Shown: one piece after another, positions 36,501-49,438 of the stretch
How positions within the stretch are numbered: position 1 is the first letter of the stretch
Layout of the letters: each line of letters begins with the position of its first letter
Assembly (NCBI GenBank): GCA_013396655.1
Contig: WBMV01001018.1
Span: forward strand, 372,001 to 436,000
Length of the DNA: 64,000 nt
Direction of reading: 5' to 3'
DNA from: Campylorhamphus procurvoides
Lineage: Eukaryota; Chordata; Aves; Passeriformes; Dendrocolaptidae
Translations under genes and position numbers: made by a program
Notes under the pieces: generated by a model
What the model saw: the letters and a program-made list of their open reading frames with translations, nothing else
Told to the model about the DNA's origin: nothing
Database searches by the model: none

Positions 36501-39500
36501 TTTCCATCTCTGCTGTTGCATGTTGTGCTGATGCCGAGTTGCTCTTGGAAACTGTTTCTCAGTATGGACATTTGGGCTGTTTTGCAAGAAAATATAATAT
36601 TTAATAAAAACAGTGTGTAGTGCAAGAGCCCAGGCACATTGTAAATGTATGTGCTACTGTAGATTTCATAGAAGTGTTACAGTAATGCTGCTGTTTGCTC
36701 TGGGATTGTTATCTTTTTGGGATGTAATATAAACAGCCAGCTATTGAGATGCTTGGGAGTTTTTGAATGAAAGATTTTGTAGTCTTAAAAATTGCTGCTT
36801 TTGAGTTTTAATGGGCATATTGGGAAAATTGGATACTGCTTGACTTGTCTCAGGTTGTTAAAGAATAAGTAAATTCTAAAAAGACTGAGTTGTGATCATT
36901 TCTGCTCCTGAAGTCCTGATGTTTTTTCAGCAGTTGTAAATCAGTGCTTAAATGGTCTCTTGCTACAGAGACAGGACACAAAGGATTTAGCTGTGCCTTG
37001 CCTTGAAAAGTCACGGAATTTTTTGGTTAAACACAACAAGCTTGAAACGGTGTGATCTCAGCAACTTTGGTTTTTGTTGCAATTTTCTTCAAGGCTACTA
37101 ATGTTGTTCAATTTTACAGCATTAAAGAAGGACATGGGCAGATCAGAAATTGGATTGTACCTTTCCCATGGTTCCTGATATTAATAGAAAGGAATAAAAT
37201 AAGTCTGAGCCGTTTTTATGCACCACTGAAGAGAATGTGTGATGGGGAGGTGAGCCTGGAATTGCAGAGGGGCTGGAAGAGAAACAGGCCCTGGGTTTAT
37301 TAACGTGAGACAAATATTTACAAATGTCATTTTGGTCTGTGCAGAGTATAGTTTTCATATTTCAGTTTGATTTCCTTTTAAAGTGTGTGTTGGAGAGGAG
37401 CACCTGCTCCTGCTGCTGCCTGAGGAGCAGGGCCAGGGAGCCCCTATTGTGGCTGGTGGGGCAGGAGGGAGGGTGGCAGCTTTTGTAGCCCCGATGCTGC
37501 AACCAGAGCCGGGAGTGACAGCCCAAGGAGACAGCAAATAGTTTCAGCATGGGCTGGTGGTGAAGTTGAGAGGGCAAGTTTTGGAGAATTTGAGCTATGT
37601 CATGGGAAATGGCCCCAGCCAGCCTTGTGATTAGCAGGAGAGTGCAAATCCTCTGGGTCACTGCCAGGGTTCAGCAGGGCAAAACACTGCTGGGCTATCA
37701 AATTGTTGCCATACTTTGTTTAGGAGAGAAGGGAGTGGAAATATAAGGAAAAAAAACCCCAAAACCTACCAAAGAAGATGATTTTTTTTGGTGTCAAACG
37801 TGCCATCATGTTAATGCTGCTGACATACACGTTCTGAGCAGAGAAGGGCTGGAACAAGTGCACTGATCCACTGAAAGTATTGAGGAAATCTGAAAAGTTA
37901 ACAGCTACTCACTTGGGTTTTTTTCTTTGGATTAAAAGAATTCTCTCATGAATTGCTGCTGCTTTTTGGCTTAAAAAATTCACCTACAGCACTGGTAGTT
38001 TTTATGTATTAGCGATCCCCAAGTGATTTTAAACCAATTTTTCTGAATCCTAAATGGAAAGAAATCACATGGTATATTGAGGGAATATGGAAAGTTATTT
38101 TTCCTTTTTTTTTTTTAAGCAAATAATAAAAGTATAATCTGCAAGGACACTAATTAGGGCTGTGGGCCCAAAGCAAAGCAGACAACTGAAACTACTCTCA
38201 GGAGACTAAAATTCACAGAATTTTCCTGGTGTGAGGCAAGCTGCTGTAAATACCTGCTGTGTTGGGCAGACCTGCTGAGTGGGAGTTGGGACAGCACTCA
38301 GGGAGAAGTTTCCTGGTTCTGGGACAGCTTTCCAAGTCCAACCTCTTTGCTCATTGCCCTCAGTTAAGTCAACAGAGGTGTTTTGGTTTGCCCTTGTGTG
38401 GCAGGTTCCCAAACCGCAGCGCCATCCGTGGCTCTTGGCACAGCCCTTTCGCCAAGGTGTGAAGCAAAGAGAGGCTGTGCCACCCCTCCCTGGGACAGGT
38501 GGTGGCCAACCACGGGCTTGCCACACTCAAACCCCAGTCATTTCCCCCTCAGCCCATTCTTTAAGAGTCCTGCCTTACACCAGGAAAAGGCTGTGGATGG
38601 GATTGGAACCCCCAGGGATGGATGGAGCTAAGCGAGCCCTCTCTGGCTGCGTGCCCTGCAGAGCAGGGAGGTGTGTGGGTGCTTGCTCTTAAGCATCCCA
38701 AAGGGCTGCCAGGGCTCCAGGCTGGCTGGCATTCCCCCTATCAGGACTTTTAGTCTAAATGACAGTGTGCATTCCTCCCGTAGTGCCTGTGCTCCTGGAG
38801 CATCATCGGGGTGCCCATGGAACTTGCTCCTCTGGATGATTAACAGAGGGAGGAATCCACGGGGGTGGAGGGCAGAAACCCAAGCCCTTTTCCCCGGTTT
38901 AACTCTGAAGTTTTCCAGCCTTGTTTCCCGATCACAGAGTGCCAGCTGGAGCAGGGACACTTGAACTGGTGAAAACTGATTATGCTACAACTGGAACTGA
39001 CACAGACGTTGATCAATCTGCTTCCTAAGACTCTGTCAGCCCTTATGTAGTGCTGTGATTTATTTTCTGATCAGTGGAGTTTTTATTTCTTGTTCTCTCA
39101 CAATACTAATGACATTTCCAGTCAGTCTTTCTGATTTTTCATTTCCTTACGTGTTTCAACTTTCAATAAATGCAGTTCCACATTCTTTACTCATGTATAA
39201 GTTACAGAGAACTTACCCTAAAAGTGAGTCCCTCCAATTTATATGTCAGCAATTATATTTTGCTGCATTAATCTGATTGAATTAATCTATCCAGCCTATT
39301 TCTTTAGTAAATGTAGAGCACCTACAGGTTAATGTTTCAAGAATAATACTGTAAATGAGCAGAGGACTTCTATGCCAAATGCTGTCTAGATCTGGAGTTG
39401 TTTCACACAGGGAGCTGTCCTTCCCCCTCGCCTCTGCACAGAACAATGGGAAGCAGCAGCATCGCTCATGCCTCCTGACACAGAGCTTGGCAGATGCTGG

Positions 39501-41890
39501 GGAAGCTCAGAATGGTCTCTGTCACAGCCCCAGTTGTGAATGTGGCACTATTTGATGACCAGCTGAGAGCTCACATGAAGCACTTGGCTGGAGGGCACAC
39601 TGTAGGTCTCCACACTGATAATACTGATGAATTAACATTGCTTAAAAAACCCAACATGTGAAAGTGTAATTAATATATATATAAAGTATTCAGAGTGAAT
39701 ATGTGTTGATTTTGATCTCTTTTTAGCAAGGGTAGATTGAATATCAGCAGTCTAATAGGCTCTTTTTAGTGCTTGAGATTCAAGTGTTGTCTCATAAAAA
39801 GAATAAATTTCCCAAATGAGAATTTTTTCCCGATCAGAAGTAGCTAAACTGGGTGTAGAAGCAGGAGCTGCAGTGGTGGAATAAAGCTGCTCACCTCTGG
39901 TGACATCTGAGTCTGTGGTTTGGTGGGAGAGCCTGGATTTTAGGCATGTTTCCTTCCTAAAGGATGGGTGGACTGATAAGCATGAAGTGCAGATGTGGTC
40001 TGTGTTGTCCCCAGTGCCCTGTGGACTCTGCACAGAGTGAGATGCGGGGTCTGAAAGGTGGGTCTGAGGAATCTTTACCTCTTAATTGAGGGATTATCTG
40101 GTCACCACAAGAACTTCTAGTCACACAGCGCTGGATCAGAGGCTGAGGCAGGGCTGTGCTGGAGTTATGAGTGTTCCACTGTAAGCAATGGTAAAATAAA
40201 CTGCTTTTGGCAACTTTGGGGGATGAAGTGGAGGGATGAACAGGTATAAAGTGTGGGACAATTCTCAAAGCATGGAGAGGTAACAGCTACCTGGAAACTT
40301 ACAGGAGTTTCTTGAAGTTTCCAACATTCTTAAACCCAGGAGAAAGCATAAAAATGCCCAGCTGCGTAGGAGAGATGTGCAGTGTAAATGCGTGAATACC
40401 GTAATGATTGACACGCACAGTGACTTTGAAGTATGTTTTTAATTACATTGTTTTTGTGTAGTACTGCGTGTGAAATGTTTTGATCTCGCATAGGAAGAAC
40501 AGTTAGGTCTGTAACAACCCCATGAATGGTGTGAGAGTGCTTTTCAGTGTGTTTCTGTGCCTGGAAAAGCTGGCATGTTGTTCCCTGTCATCAGCTCGAG
40601 ATGTGAAAAGGAAATGTACAACTGCTGAAAGTTGTGCAAAGAATCTGGTGAGGAATCTTCTGTCTTTGAAGATCTCCATATGTGAAGTATCATGCATGTT
40701 CTGAGGATGACTTGGTTCTTGGGATTCCTGCAGGTACTTGGGAGAAATGTATTTCACAGGCTCGTGTTTGGCCCGTTTACCAGCACAAAAATCACAAAGC
40801 AAATGCATAAATACGCTGTTATTGTCTTTGTCAGGGCTGAGCAGGGCTGGAAAGCTCTGTCCAACTGTGATCTGTGTGGTCTGGATTCTGGCACTCAACA
40901 TGCTGGAAGTGTAGAAGCTGATGTTCCAGAGACTTATCTCTAAAGAGCTCCTGATGGGCAAGGCTTGTGTTGTCAGAGATCAGATGGAGCTGTTCTGAGA
41001 GCAAAGCATCCGTCCCCTTCCTCCTGGCTGCCTTATTTAGTGAGGCTCCACAGCCAGACTGAAGCATCTTCCAAGTACTGAGATTCCTGAGATTCAGCTG
41101 CTGGAGGGAACGGTTTGCTCAAGGAACTATTGATGTGAGGATACATGGCTTGAAAGTCAGGAGAAGTTTCTCAAGGGACAATGGGAAGGAGTAATGAGTT
41201 CAGAGAGAGAGGCTGTAAATTGCACTTTTAATGAAACTGCATGCTGGGCTTAAACCCAGACCTAGAGAAAACAGGTAGTGTACCCCTTAAGAGTAACAAA
41301 CATCTGCTTCTGTTTAAATACAGTCTTTCCTCAGTGCAGCCACCTGGCTGTACCTGTACTTGCACCATGCAGCCCTTCCCCATGGCTCTGCTCTGCAGGG
41401 TGCTGTCAGTAGCCATCAGGCTCCTCCTGGAAACCTGCAGTCTTAGGGATGTTCCTTCCAAATACTCACAGTTTTTAATCAATTCTGGAAAAAATATACA
41501 GTTGTTTGGTGCAGCTCATGACCTACTCCCATATCAAACCTCATAAAGGGAATTAATTTTCCATAGCAGTTGGTGCAAATCCTGAGAATTATTTTGTATT
41601 TGTGGCTTTGAAGAAGTACTCCTGAGCATAGAAGTGTATGGCAAAATGGAAGAGATTCCCTTTCCCTGCAGGATAAGTATAAAATGGAAAGAAGGACCTT
41701 AAAAAGACAGGCTCCAGCCAGCTTGCATTCTGAGGCTGGTGGAACAGGGCTGGTGACTGACCATGGAGAAATACTCCATAATGGTGAGAGAGTCTGTCAT
41801 TTGCACCTGGCCCATGTCCTGAAGTGCTGGGCAAATCAGCTCATTAGTCAGTGAATTTGGTTTCTGTGAGCAGGATGCACTCGATGGATT

Positions 41891-41904
41891 CCCCCCCCCC
41901 CCCC
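41891..41904. repeat. C14 homopolymer
   Basis: Fourteen consecutive C residues follow CGATGGATT and precede TTTACTTG. Long C/G homopolymers are unstable and hard to sequence, so the exact length is uncertain. Confidence 0.9.
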
Positions 41905-44900
41905 TTTACTTGTTTTCGTATTTGTTTACTAACTTTGTCTTGATTTTCTGGGACTGATTTGGTGCTGGGTTTTGCTCTGCACCTCCTGGTTACTTGCACT
42001 GCTGTGCAGGCTTTTTGTGGTGCTCCTGAAAGGAGGTGGCCAAGGTTGCCAGGTCAGAGCTGCTGTCCGAGGAAGAGCCATCAGCAAGGGGGGGATAAGG
42101 GATCACCTGAGGGGTTGCTATCTATAAATGCATTTGCCTGCACTTCTCTATCATGAGCAGCCACTGTTTTGGGTCCCCAGGGCTTTATTCTGAGCTCAGG
42201 TGAGCTGGCAGACACGCAGAGCAGAGCCAAAATGGGACTGAGCTCCTGCACTTGTGTGCAGTTCTGCTGTTCTGCCACGGAGCAGATGGAGCTTTACTAA
42301 GGTGTTTCAGACAAATTCTGGGGATGGCTTTGACAGACAGGATCAGGAGGAGAATTTAGCACTCAGATGGCTCTAGGCTACCCCAGGAAATCCTGAGCAG
42401 AATTTTCTCTCTCTGGTGATTAAAAAAAAATCTCCGAAGAGTGGGGACTGTGAATGTTAAATTGAGAGAAAAGTCTGTTGCTTTTAGAGTAACGAGACAT
42501 AATTGAGCAGAGTGTTTAATTCACAAGAATGTTTCCTGAGCTGTACTTGGGCTGCAGGAACAGAAACAGGCTGTACCAATCCAGGTAGACATTTTCTGTG
42601 GAGTAAATCTGATTTTCCCTGTGATGGAGAGCATAGGCTGGGCCTGGTGGTGAAGTTTACTTATGGCTTTAGTCTTCTCTTCAGACAAGCAGAAAGTTTA
42701 TGAACTAGAGTTAAAATTTGGTAAGAACTGAGTAGAAGAATATTTAATCCCACAAAGATCCTGGGTTTGTAGGAAAGGTTTGAAATACATTTTTAATACG
42801 ACTGTTGGCCAAGTTTGGGGGAATAAGGCAGCATTTTTATTAATTCTAGAGTTGGCTTTATTGATCTGGTCTAACCAATGATGGATAGTCTGTTCTATGC
42901 TTTGAAAACCTCATCACCCCAGCATTTGGGCAGGAGTTCAAGGTCATCTCTGTACATTTCTTGCAATAGGAATTCATCATACAAATACAGTAGAAGAGAG
43001 GCTTAACAATAACAACATGCCTGGTTTAAAACCAGAAGTTAATTTTTAAATTATCCCACCTTCCATGTTTATATAGAGATATTAAAGCTTCAACCTGCCT
43101 TCTGGTTCAAGACATCACTGTGTGACATCCAGAGCAGTGTGTGTTGCACTGACCCATGTGTTGGCACCCTGGAGCTGGCACAGGTAACAGGTACTAGGCA
43201 CAGCTCCAAGGCTCAGGAGAAGCAGAGCTCAGTCAAGATCCTCATTTCAAGCTTTGGAAACCTTTTGGCTGCCTTTGAGTAAAATAAATAAGTTTGTCAA
43301 TTCCTTGTCACTTTATGTTTTGGGTTGTTTTGTTTTTTCTTTCTCTGCTTGCAAAGATTGTCTCACAGGCATGTGTCCCAGTAAATGTTGTGTGAAATGA
43401 GAGTTTTGTAAGCCCATAGTTTTCTTTGTCCATCCCAATGTGTTCGGGTAATGAGGACGAGCCACGTGGTGCTGTTCAGCAGTGGTGAAGGCTTGTGAAG
43501 CAGAACTGGTGCAGCAGATGAGAAAACAGCTGCCAGTAGATGGAAAATTAGAGGTAAGCTAAGTGCAAGGATTGGTTAAGTGCAGGGAAAATCCTTGGGA
43601 ATACCTCAGGGGTTTGGATGGTGATGGAGGGGGAGAGGGGGATTTTGTGTAGACCTTGCCTTGCCCTGGTTTGGCTGTGGCTGAAGCAGGCAGGGCATCA
43701 GGAGTCCCTGGGGGATGGTCCAGGGTTAGTTATCATTCCTGTCTGTGGCTGCAGCAGTTTTAGGGCAGGATTTGAGTCTTAAATAGCACGTGGTGCTTTT
43801 TTGAGCTTCACAACTTGAGTATGGAGTGAGGTGGTGACTCAGCAGTGGATGTGTCTAAAAGAGTTCTGAGTCTTGCAAGAACCTGAAGCATTGATCTTTC
43901 CAAACTCATCGATGTGGCTTTGCTTAACAGGCTGATTAAAGCATTAACCTCTGGGGCTTTGGAAATTGAAAATAACTTCAGCATTTGTTAAAAACTGAAA
44001 AACTAAAACATAGGATTACTTTTATAGTGTTAGAATATCGGTTATTAACAGCTCAGAACTCACCTGATATTAGAAATGTTCTCCAATATAAATGTGCAAA
44101 TGGGAGACTGTTTAGGTGATAAGTGCTGTTCTCTCAGGGAGCCTGTTCCCACTGCTAAGGTGTAAGCCATGAGGCTTTAAGTCTTTCAGAAACAAAAAAT
44201 ATTTATCTTTTAATTGGCTCTGCAAGTGTTATCTCTGCTGTTTCCATTGTAAGTGTTGTTTAGCCTAACTTTGACTTGGTTGTAATATTTATTTGTGGGG
44301 TTTTTCTGATGTTTACTTTCAACTCTTGAGATAAAGTGTACATTGACTTTACCATAGCAATTTAAAAATCAAAGGTGCAGTTACCATAACGTCTCTCTTC
44401 TGGATTGAGGAGCAACATTTATTTTGACTGTTTAATTTTAATTTATGGTCAGCTTAATTTCACATTTTACTTCACATAATTTGATATAAAATTATTTTCC
44501 TGTATTTTATGAATTTTATTATATCTAGACTTGTATCAAACCGATTTTATATACAATGTATTACTTGATTTGTCTGGGTTTTTTCCCAAATGACTTTTTC
44601 AAATTGTAATTTCATCTGATGGAAGGTAATCACTGTGTTTTTAGGTACAGGCTGTATGACTAAAATAACCCTCTTAGCTTGCTGCAAAAAGAGATTCTGC
44701 AGAGAAATAGAAAAGTAAATATAAACTTAAAAAGGAGACGAGATTACATCCCTGCCTTCTGCTTAGTCACTTCAGGAGGAGGCCTGTTCATCAGCTTCAC
44801 TTCAGAATGGATTTTGCTATTAGTGAACTTGTGATGCAGAAAGCTTCAGGCAGTCTTTAAATAGAAGAGAGAGCGCAGCTGTTTGGGGGTTTTCTGCTCC

Positions 44901-47456
44901 TCAAAAGGCAGCCAGACTTTAAAGCCCAGTCCTGCAGTTCCCCCTTGCTTGCAGAGTGATCCTAAGAATGAATTTGGGCTGAATCACCTAAGTGGTGACC
45001 CTCATTTAGGGACAAGCCCTTTGCCAGGAGCTCCTGGGTGCTTTGCTCGCTGAAATGACAATGGGAAGTCTTGGGACAAGACCTGTATGAGCTGTGCAGT
45101 TCCCAAACACTTGTGCAGGTGCCTGGAGCGATGAAATGGTGCCTCTGCTCCTGCCAAGCAACCAAGGGGCTGAATGAGCCCATCCTAAAGGCAGCCCAGG
45201 GTGCAGGGTGAGTGTAGAACAGCAGCACAGGGGCCAGCCAAGAGCAGGAGGGTGCTGAGTTAATGGCCATTCCTCCGAGGTGAGCAGGGACGTGGAGCCG
45301 GGGAATGTAAATATGCGGACTATTTGCTGGTGGAAACCTCGGGATGTTTTTCTTCTGGGCTTTTTAAAATCCAGTTAGCCAAATAACCCAAACAATTTTC
45401 TTGTACTTATTTAGGCAGGAAGCCAGCTGCTCAATTTGTCTATATTAACTATCTGAGCGTTTAGAAGAATAAATATTCTATGTAGTTTTCATTCTCTTGA
45501 AGTACAAAGTATGTTGAAAACATTCCCTGTAAGTGTTCGCCTCACTTTTGTCTACAGATCAACAGTTTCTAATTGAAAAACTGCCTCGTTTCAGGACGAT
45601 TAATTCAGCTCAGAGCAAATTAATGATAATTGTAACCTTTGGACAAATGGGCCTGATTAATTGTAATTATTTTGTGTGCAAAGATGCACAAACTTTTGCT
45701 GATTAGGGAGAGTAGAGAAAAAGTCAGTCAGTTTTGCCTGGAGTGTTTTTAAAAGCCGTTCATTTGGTGTGTGTTCCTTTCCCTTGCAAAAGCTGCTACT
45801 TCTGTCACCTTTTGACTTCCTAAAAACCTTCCCCAAGCAGAGCAGCAGTATTTATTTGGAAGGTAAATGTTTATTTTTGTGCCTAAGGACAGGATGTGTT
45901 TGTGCCTCCTCTTGGTGTCTAAGAGGGGAAGGGAAGTCCCAAAGCCTGGTGTTTGAGATGTCATCCCAAGGTTTCAGTCTTAACAGCATTCCTCAAAAAG
46001 GGGTGGCTGATCCCGTGAAGTCAAAACCTGCTACTTTTGGCTGCCCAGTCACAGATAATAATTAAATTGACCTGTTTAATACAGGGCAGCTGTGTAACTG
46101 AAGTGGGAAGCTGTACTCAGAAAGAACAGAACAGGCACATCAGAAATGCTCTTTCAAATGGAGGAAATAACAGAATAGAGAACAGACAAACTGGGCATGC
46201 AGTAGATCTTTGCTTCATTTACAGAGTGACACCTCTCTGTGTAGCAGGGAAGGCTGTTCCTGGTCCTGTTTGATACCCTTGGGGATACCCCAAGCTATCT
46301 GGGGGGTCAGAGAGCTGCCAGGAGAGACCCTGCAGCTTTGGAGGCTGCAGAGAATCCCAGAGCCCTCAACAAGCAGGCTCATGGAGAAGATGATCCAGGC
46401 TGCAGGGAGAGGAAATGCTGTTTGCTTGTTTTCCAACAGCCTCCAGCTGCTTTTTGTGAGGAGGTTCTTTGGACTCTAAATTTAAAGCTTGTGCTGCCTG
46501 GAGGTGTGTAGGCAAGTGCAGTTTGATCAGGGAATTTTTCAGTCTAAACAGGATTTGGGAGATCAGTATTCATCATATAAGTTGCTTTAATAAGCAGCCA
46601 GTTCCTCTGGGCTTTCCTTTCTTTCTGTTTCTGTTACTTGGTTGTGTTTCTTTGCTGAAACTCCCTTTTGTGGTTGCTGTCCTGGTGGGACACCCAGAGC
46701 TGGAGCTGCTGGGGAGCTGAGCTGTGCAGGCAAGGCCCATTAAGGAGATTGGGGCCTTTCAGGGTAACCTCCCACAAGCTGAAATGGAAACCAGGCACTC
46801 TAGTTGATTGTATTCAATTGTCATTAGCTGTTGGGTGATGTGACACCTGAAGCATTGATGTATCAAACCTCCTTGGATAAAGCATCAAGAACAACAGTGT
46901 CTGACTGCTCCAGCCAACTCGGCTTTTCATTTAAATATTTACTTATTGAATTTGCATGTCATTGAATTTCTTTGCTTGGTTAGGGCATTGGGAATGTTTC
47001 AAAAGCTGTGCCTGTGGTATTTGACAGATGAGAATTGTAAAGTCAGATATCTGTCAAAAATAGCACATAACAAAGTTACAGTGGACTGAAGAAATTTAAG
47101 ACAAAGGTATTTTGTGGTGTTGTCTGAAGGAAACTTAATTGCTCAGTTGTTTTAGGCTTTTTGATGTTATTGTTTAGCAACAGCTACTGAAGACAAATGG
47201 TCCTTGGAGGTTTTACTAAGCCCTGTGGTGATGGCCTTGGCATCACCAGGAGCCATGAAGTTTTTGACGTTCTTTGCTGTGGTAGGGTGTCACCTCAGGT
47301 GAACAGTGCATGCTTTCTTAGTCTGAATTACCAGAAATGAAATAATTGCATCAGCATCCCAGTTTGCAGAGTTAGCAAAGCTGACATTCTCTTGTCAGTG
47401 AAAACCCAACAACCAAACCAACCCCCACAAACAGTGGATCTTTATGTTATACTTAC

Positions 47457-47721
47457 ATTTATAGTTAGGCTAATTAGGTTTTCTTTATGGTAAGTTTTAG
47501 AGGGAGATGCAGAAGTTGAGAAGAGGCCAGAAGGATCCCTGGGGGGGCTGTCTGTGCTTGGAGCACCATAGAGGCTGGCCAGAGAATTGATATATAGTTC
47601 CATAGTGTGCAGGAAACGTGTCATTTCACTCGGTGCTGTAAGATCAGTGGGATAATACATCTCACTCACTGTGCTGTGACGAATCAAAGCACTGTCTGAC
47701 AGGAGCTGCTTCTGGGGAGCT
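47457..47721 (-). other. Candidate antisense coding exon of an unknown gene
   Basis: Read on the - strand, a pyrimidine-rich acceptor (CCCTCACTTCATCTCTGCAG) is followed by 1 nt plus 88 open codons, then the consensus donor GTAAGT (47456-47451). The predicted peptide starts APQKQLLSDSALIRHSTVSE, contains a possible amphipathic helix (TRFLHTMELYINSLASLYG) followed by a Ser/Pro/Thr-rich stretch (GAPSTDSPPRDPSGLFSTSA), and lacks Cys and Trp, unlike most chance frames in this window. A few CpGs are kept, two of them in CGT Arg codons. I recognise no domain or family. It could be an exon of a nested antisense gene, a decayed exon, or chance: open frames of this length are common here. Continuing through the donor, the frame stops within a few codons. 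Confidence 0.22.
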
Positions 47722-49377
47722 CTGCAGAGATGAAGTGAGGGCTGAATTCAAGGGCACGTGAGAAGACTACTTGAGAAAATACCTGGAGATTAGAATTAAA
47801 TGTACCAAAAGAAGGTAAAATGTTTAATTTTTAAAGGCATATTTGCTGTGTTCGGTTCAATAAGTTAATGTTTTCCATACTCTATGCTCACAGAAAGAAA
47901 AAGCAGAATGTGTGTTCTTAAGCAGTTTTTTGACAAGGGCCAGTCCCATTTCTGTCATTAACGAAGGATAATGTCTGGAGTGGCAAATGTCCAGAAAAAG
48001 CAATCCACTATAAAGGCGTATTTACTTCAGTGAGAGAATTTGAGCTGTGGTTAAAGTATCAATATTAGCTTAAGAAAGTATTTGGCAGAGGGAGAGTCCA
48101 AAACACAACTGGTTACCTTAGCTGGGGTGTTTGTGCTTGGGCGCTTTCCCCTGGCTGTCACAAACCAGCTTTGAGGCACAAGGATGTATCTTAATCCTTC
48201 GCTCTGCAAGGGCGATGCTGAGCTCTAAAGAAGAGGTTTATTAACAATTAATAACTGTTAATTGTGACACAAAGCCCCCTCCTGCTGCTGGAAGTGGGGT
48301 CTGGCTGAGGAGGAAACCGAGGGTCAGGCATTTCACAGAACGTGGTTTCCCAGTTCCTTCCTGGGACAGGAAATGTCTGGGCGGGCTGTGTCACTGGTGG
48401 GACACCATGTCTGTCACCTTCTGGCCCTGGTGGCTCTCTGTGACACTCCCTTCTGTTATGGGTAAATTCAAGGCTATGGCATGAACTGTTTGCTGGAAGA
48501 ATTCCTTGCCTTTTATTCATATGCCCATGTAAGCAGTTCCAAGCTACCAACACTCCTTCACAGCCTTCCCCCATGGAGATATTTAAAAACCCAAATGAAC
48601 TCAGTCTCCAAGTGGGAAGCAGAAGAACCTTTGTGGGTTATTCAGAATCTGTGAATATATCTGGGGCTAAGTATGGGTCGGATAGGAAGTGTCATTTCAA
48701 AAGACTGCTTTGGGAATACCATTCAGGAGGGGAACACCACCCTTTGGATGCAGCTCAGTCATGGTCACTGTCAGCATTGCTCATTTGCCACAGAGGGATT
48801 GGAGATGATTTTCATGTCTTAGCCAGGTTTTACCTCAGTTCCTCAGCTCCAGGAGTGTTTAGGCAGCCTCAGATACTGCAGAGCTGAAGTAATTACTTTG
48901 TGTTCAGCAATCAAAACATTTTCTGTCTTGCACAGAAACGGGCTGTTCTGACACATCCTTCGCTGCTTTCTAATTAGAATTTAATGAAATACAGAAATTC
49001 TTGCTTGTAAATACTTTCTGTAGTCTGATACATCGGTATCAGAGTAATTGGAAACATGATGTGTGAGTGTCCCATGTCCCTTCGCATGTTTTAATTCTCA
49101 AGAGCTGATTCTGTGGTGAAGAGTCAAGAAAGGTTAATCTTTGCTTAAATGAGATTAAGGCTGGGGAGCAACACGAGTCACATTGCAAATGAGTTAGCAA
49201 TAAATGTGCAAAATGCACAACTACTTACTTTGATTGTGATGAAGGATAAGATTATTTTATCGAGAGCAGGATCAAGGCAAATTTTGGAATATTTACTGAT
49301 ACAGTCATGCCTTGAGTAAAGTTAAAACCAGGTAACTGCTAACTTGACTGTATTTTTCAATAATTAACAAACTTATT

Positions 49378-49438
49378 ATTTTTTTTAGGGATGGATCTTC
49401 CATCTTGGGTTTTTTTTTTAGTTGTTTTTTTTTTTTTC
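49378..49438. repeat. T-rich low-complexity tract
   Basis: Three T runs of 8 to 15 residues lie within about 60 bp, separated by AGGGATGGATCTTCCATCTTGGG and AGTTG. The first spacer contains the near-palindrome ATGGATCTTCCAT. No mobile-element body is visible beside it, so it cannot be called a retrotransposon tail. Confidence 0.8.

Noticed and set aside
40503..40961. 152-codon open frame on the - strand
   Set aside because: No family recognised, and the overlapping frames on the + strand are equally open, which points to low stop density and not coding.
46290..46440. GC-rich segment considered as an old CR1 body fragment
   Set aside because: No diagnostic CR1 3' motif or consensus block could be recognised, so it is left unannotated.
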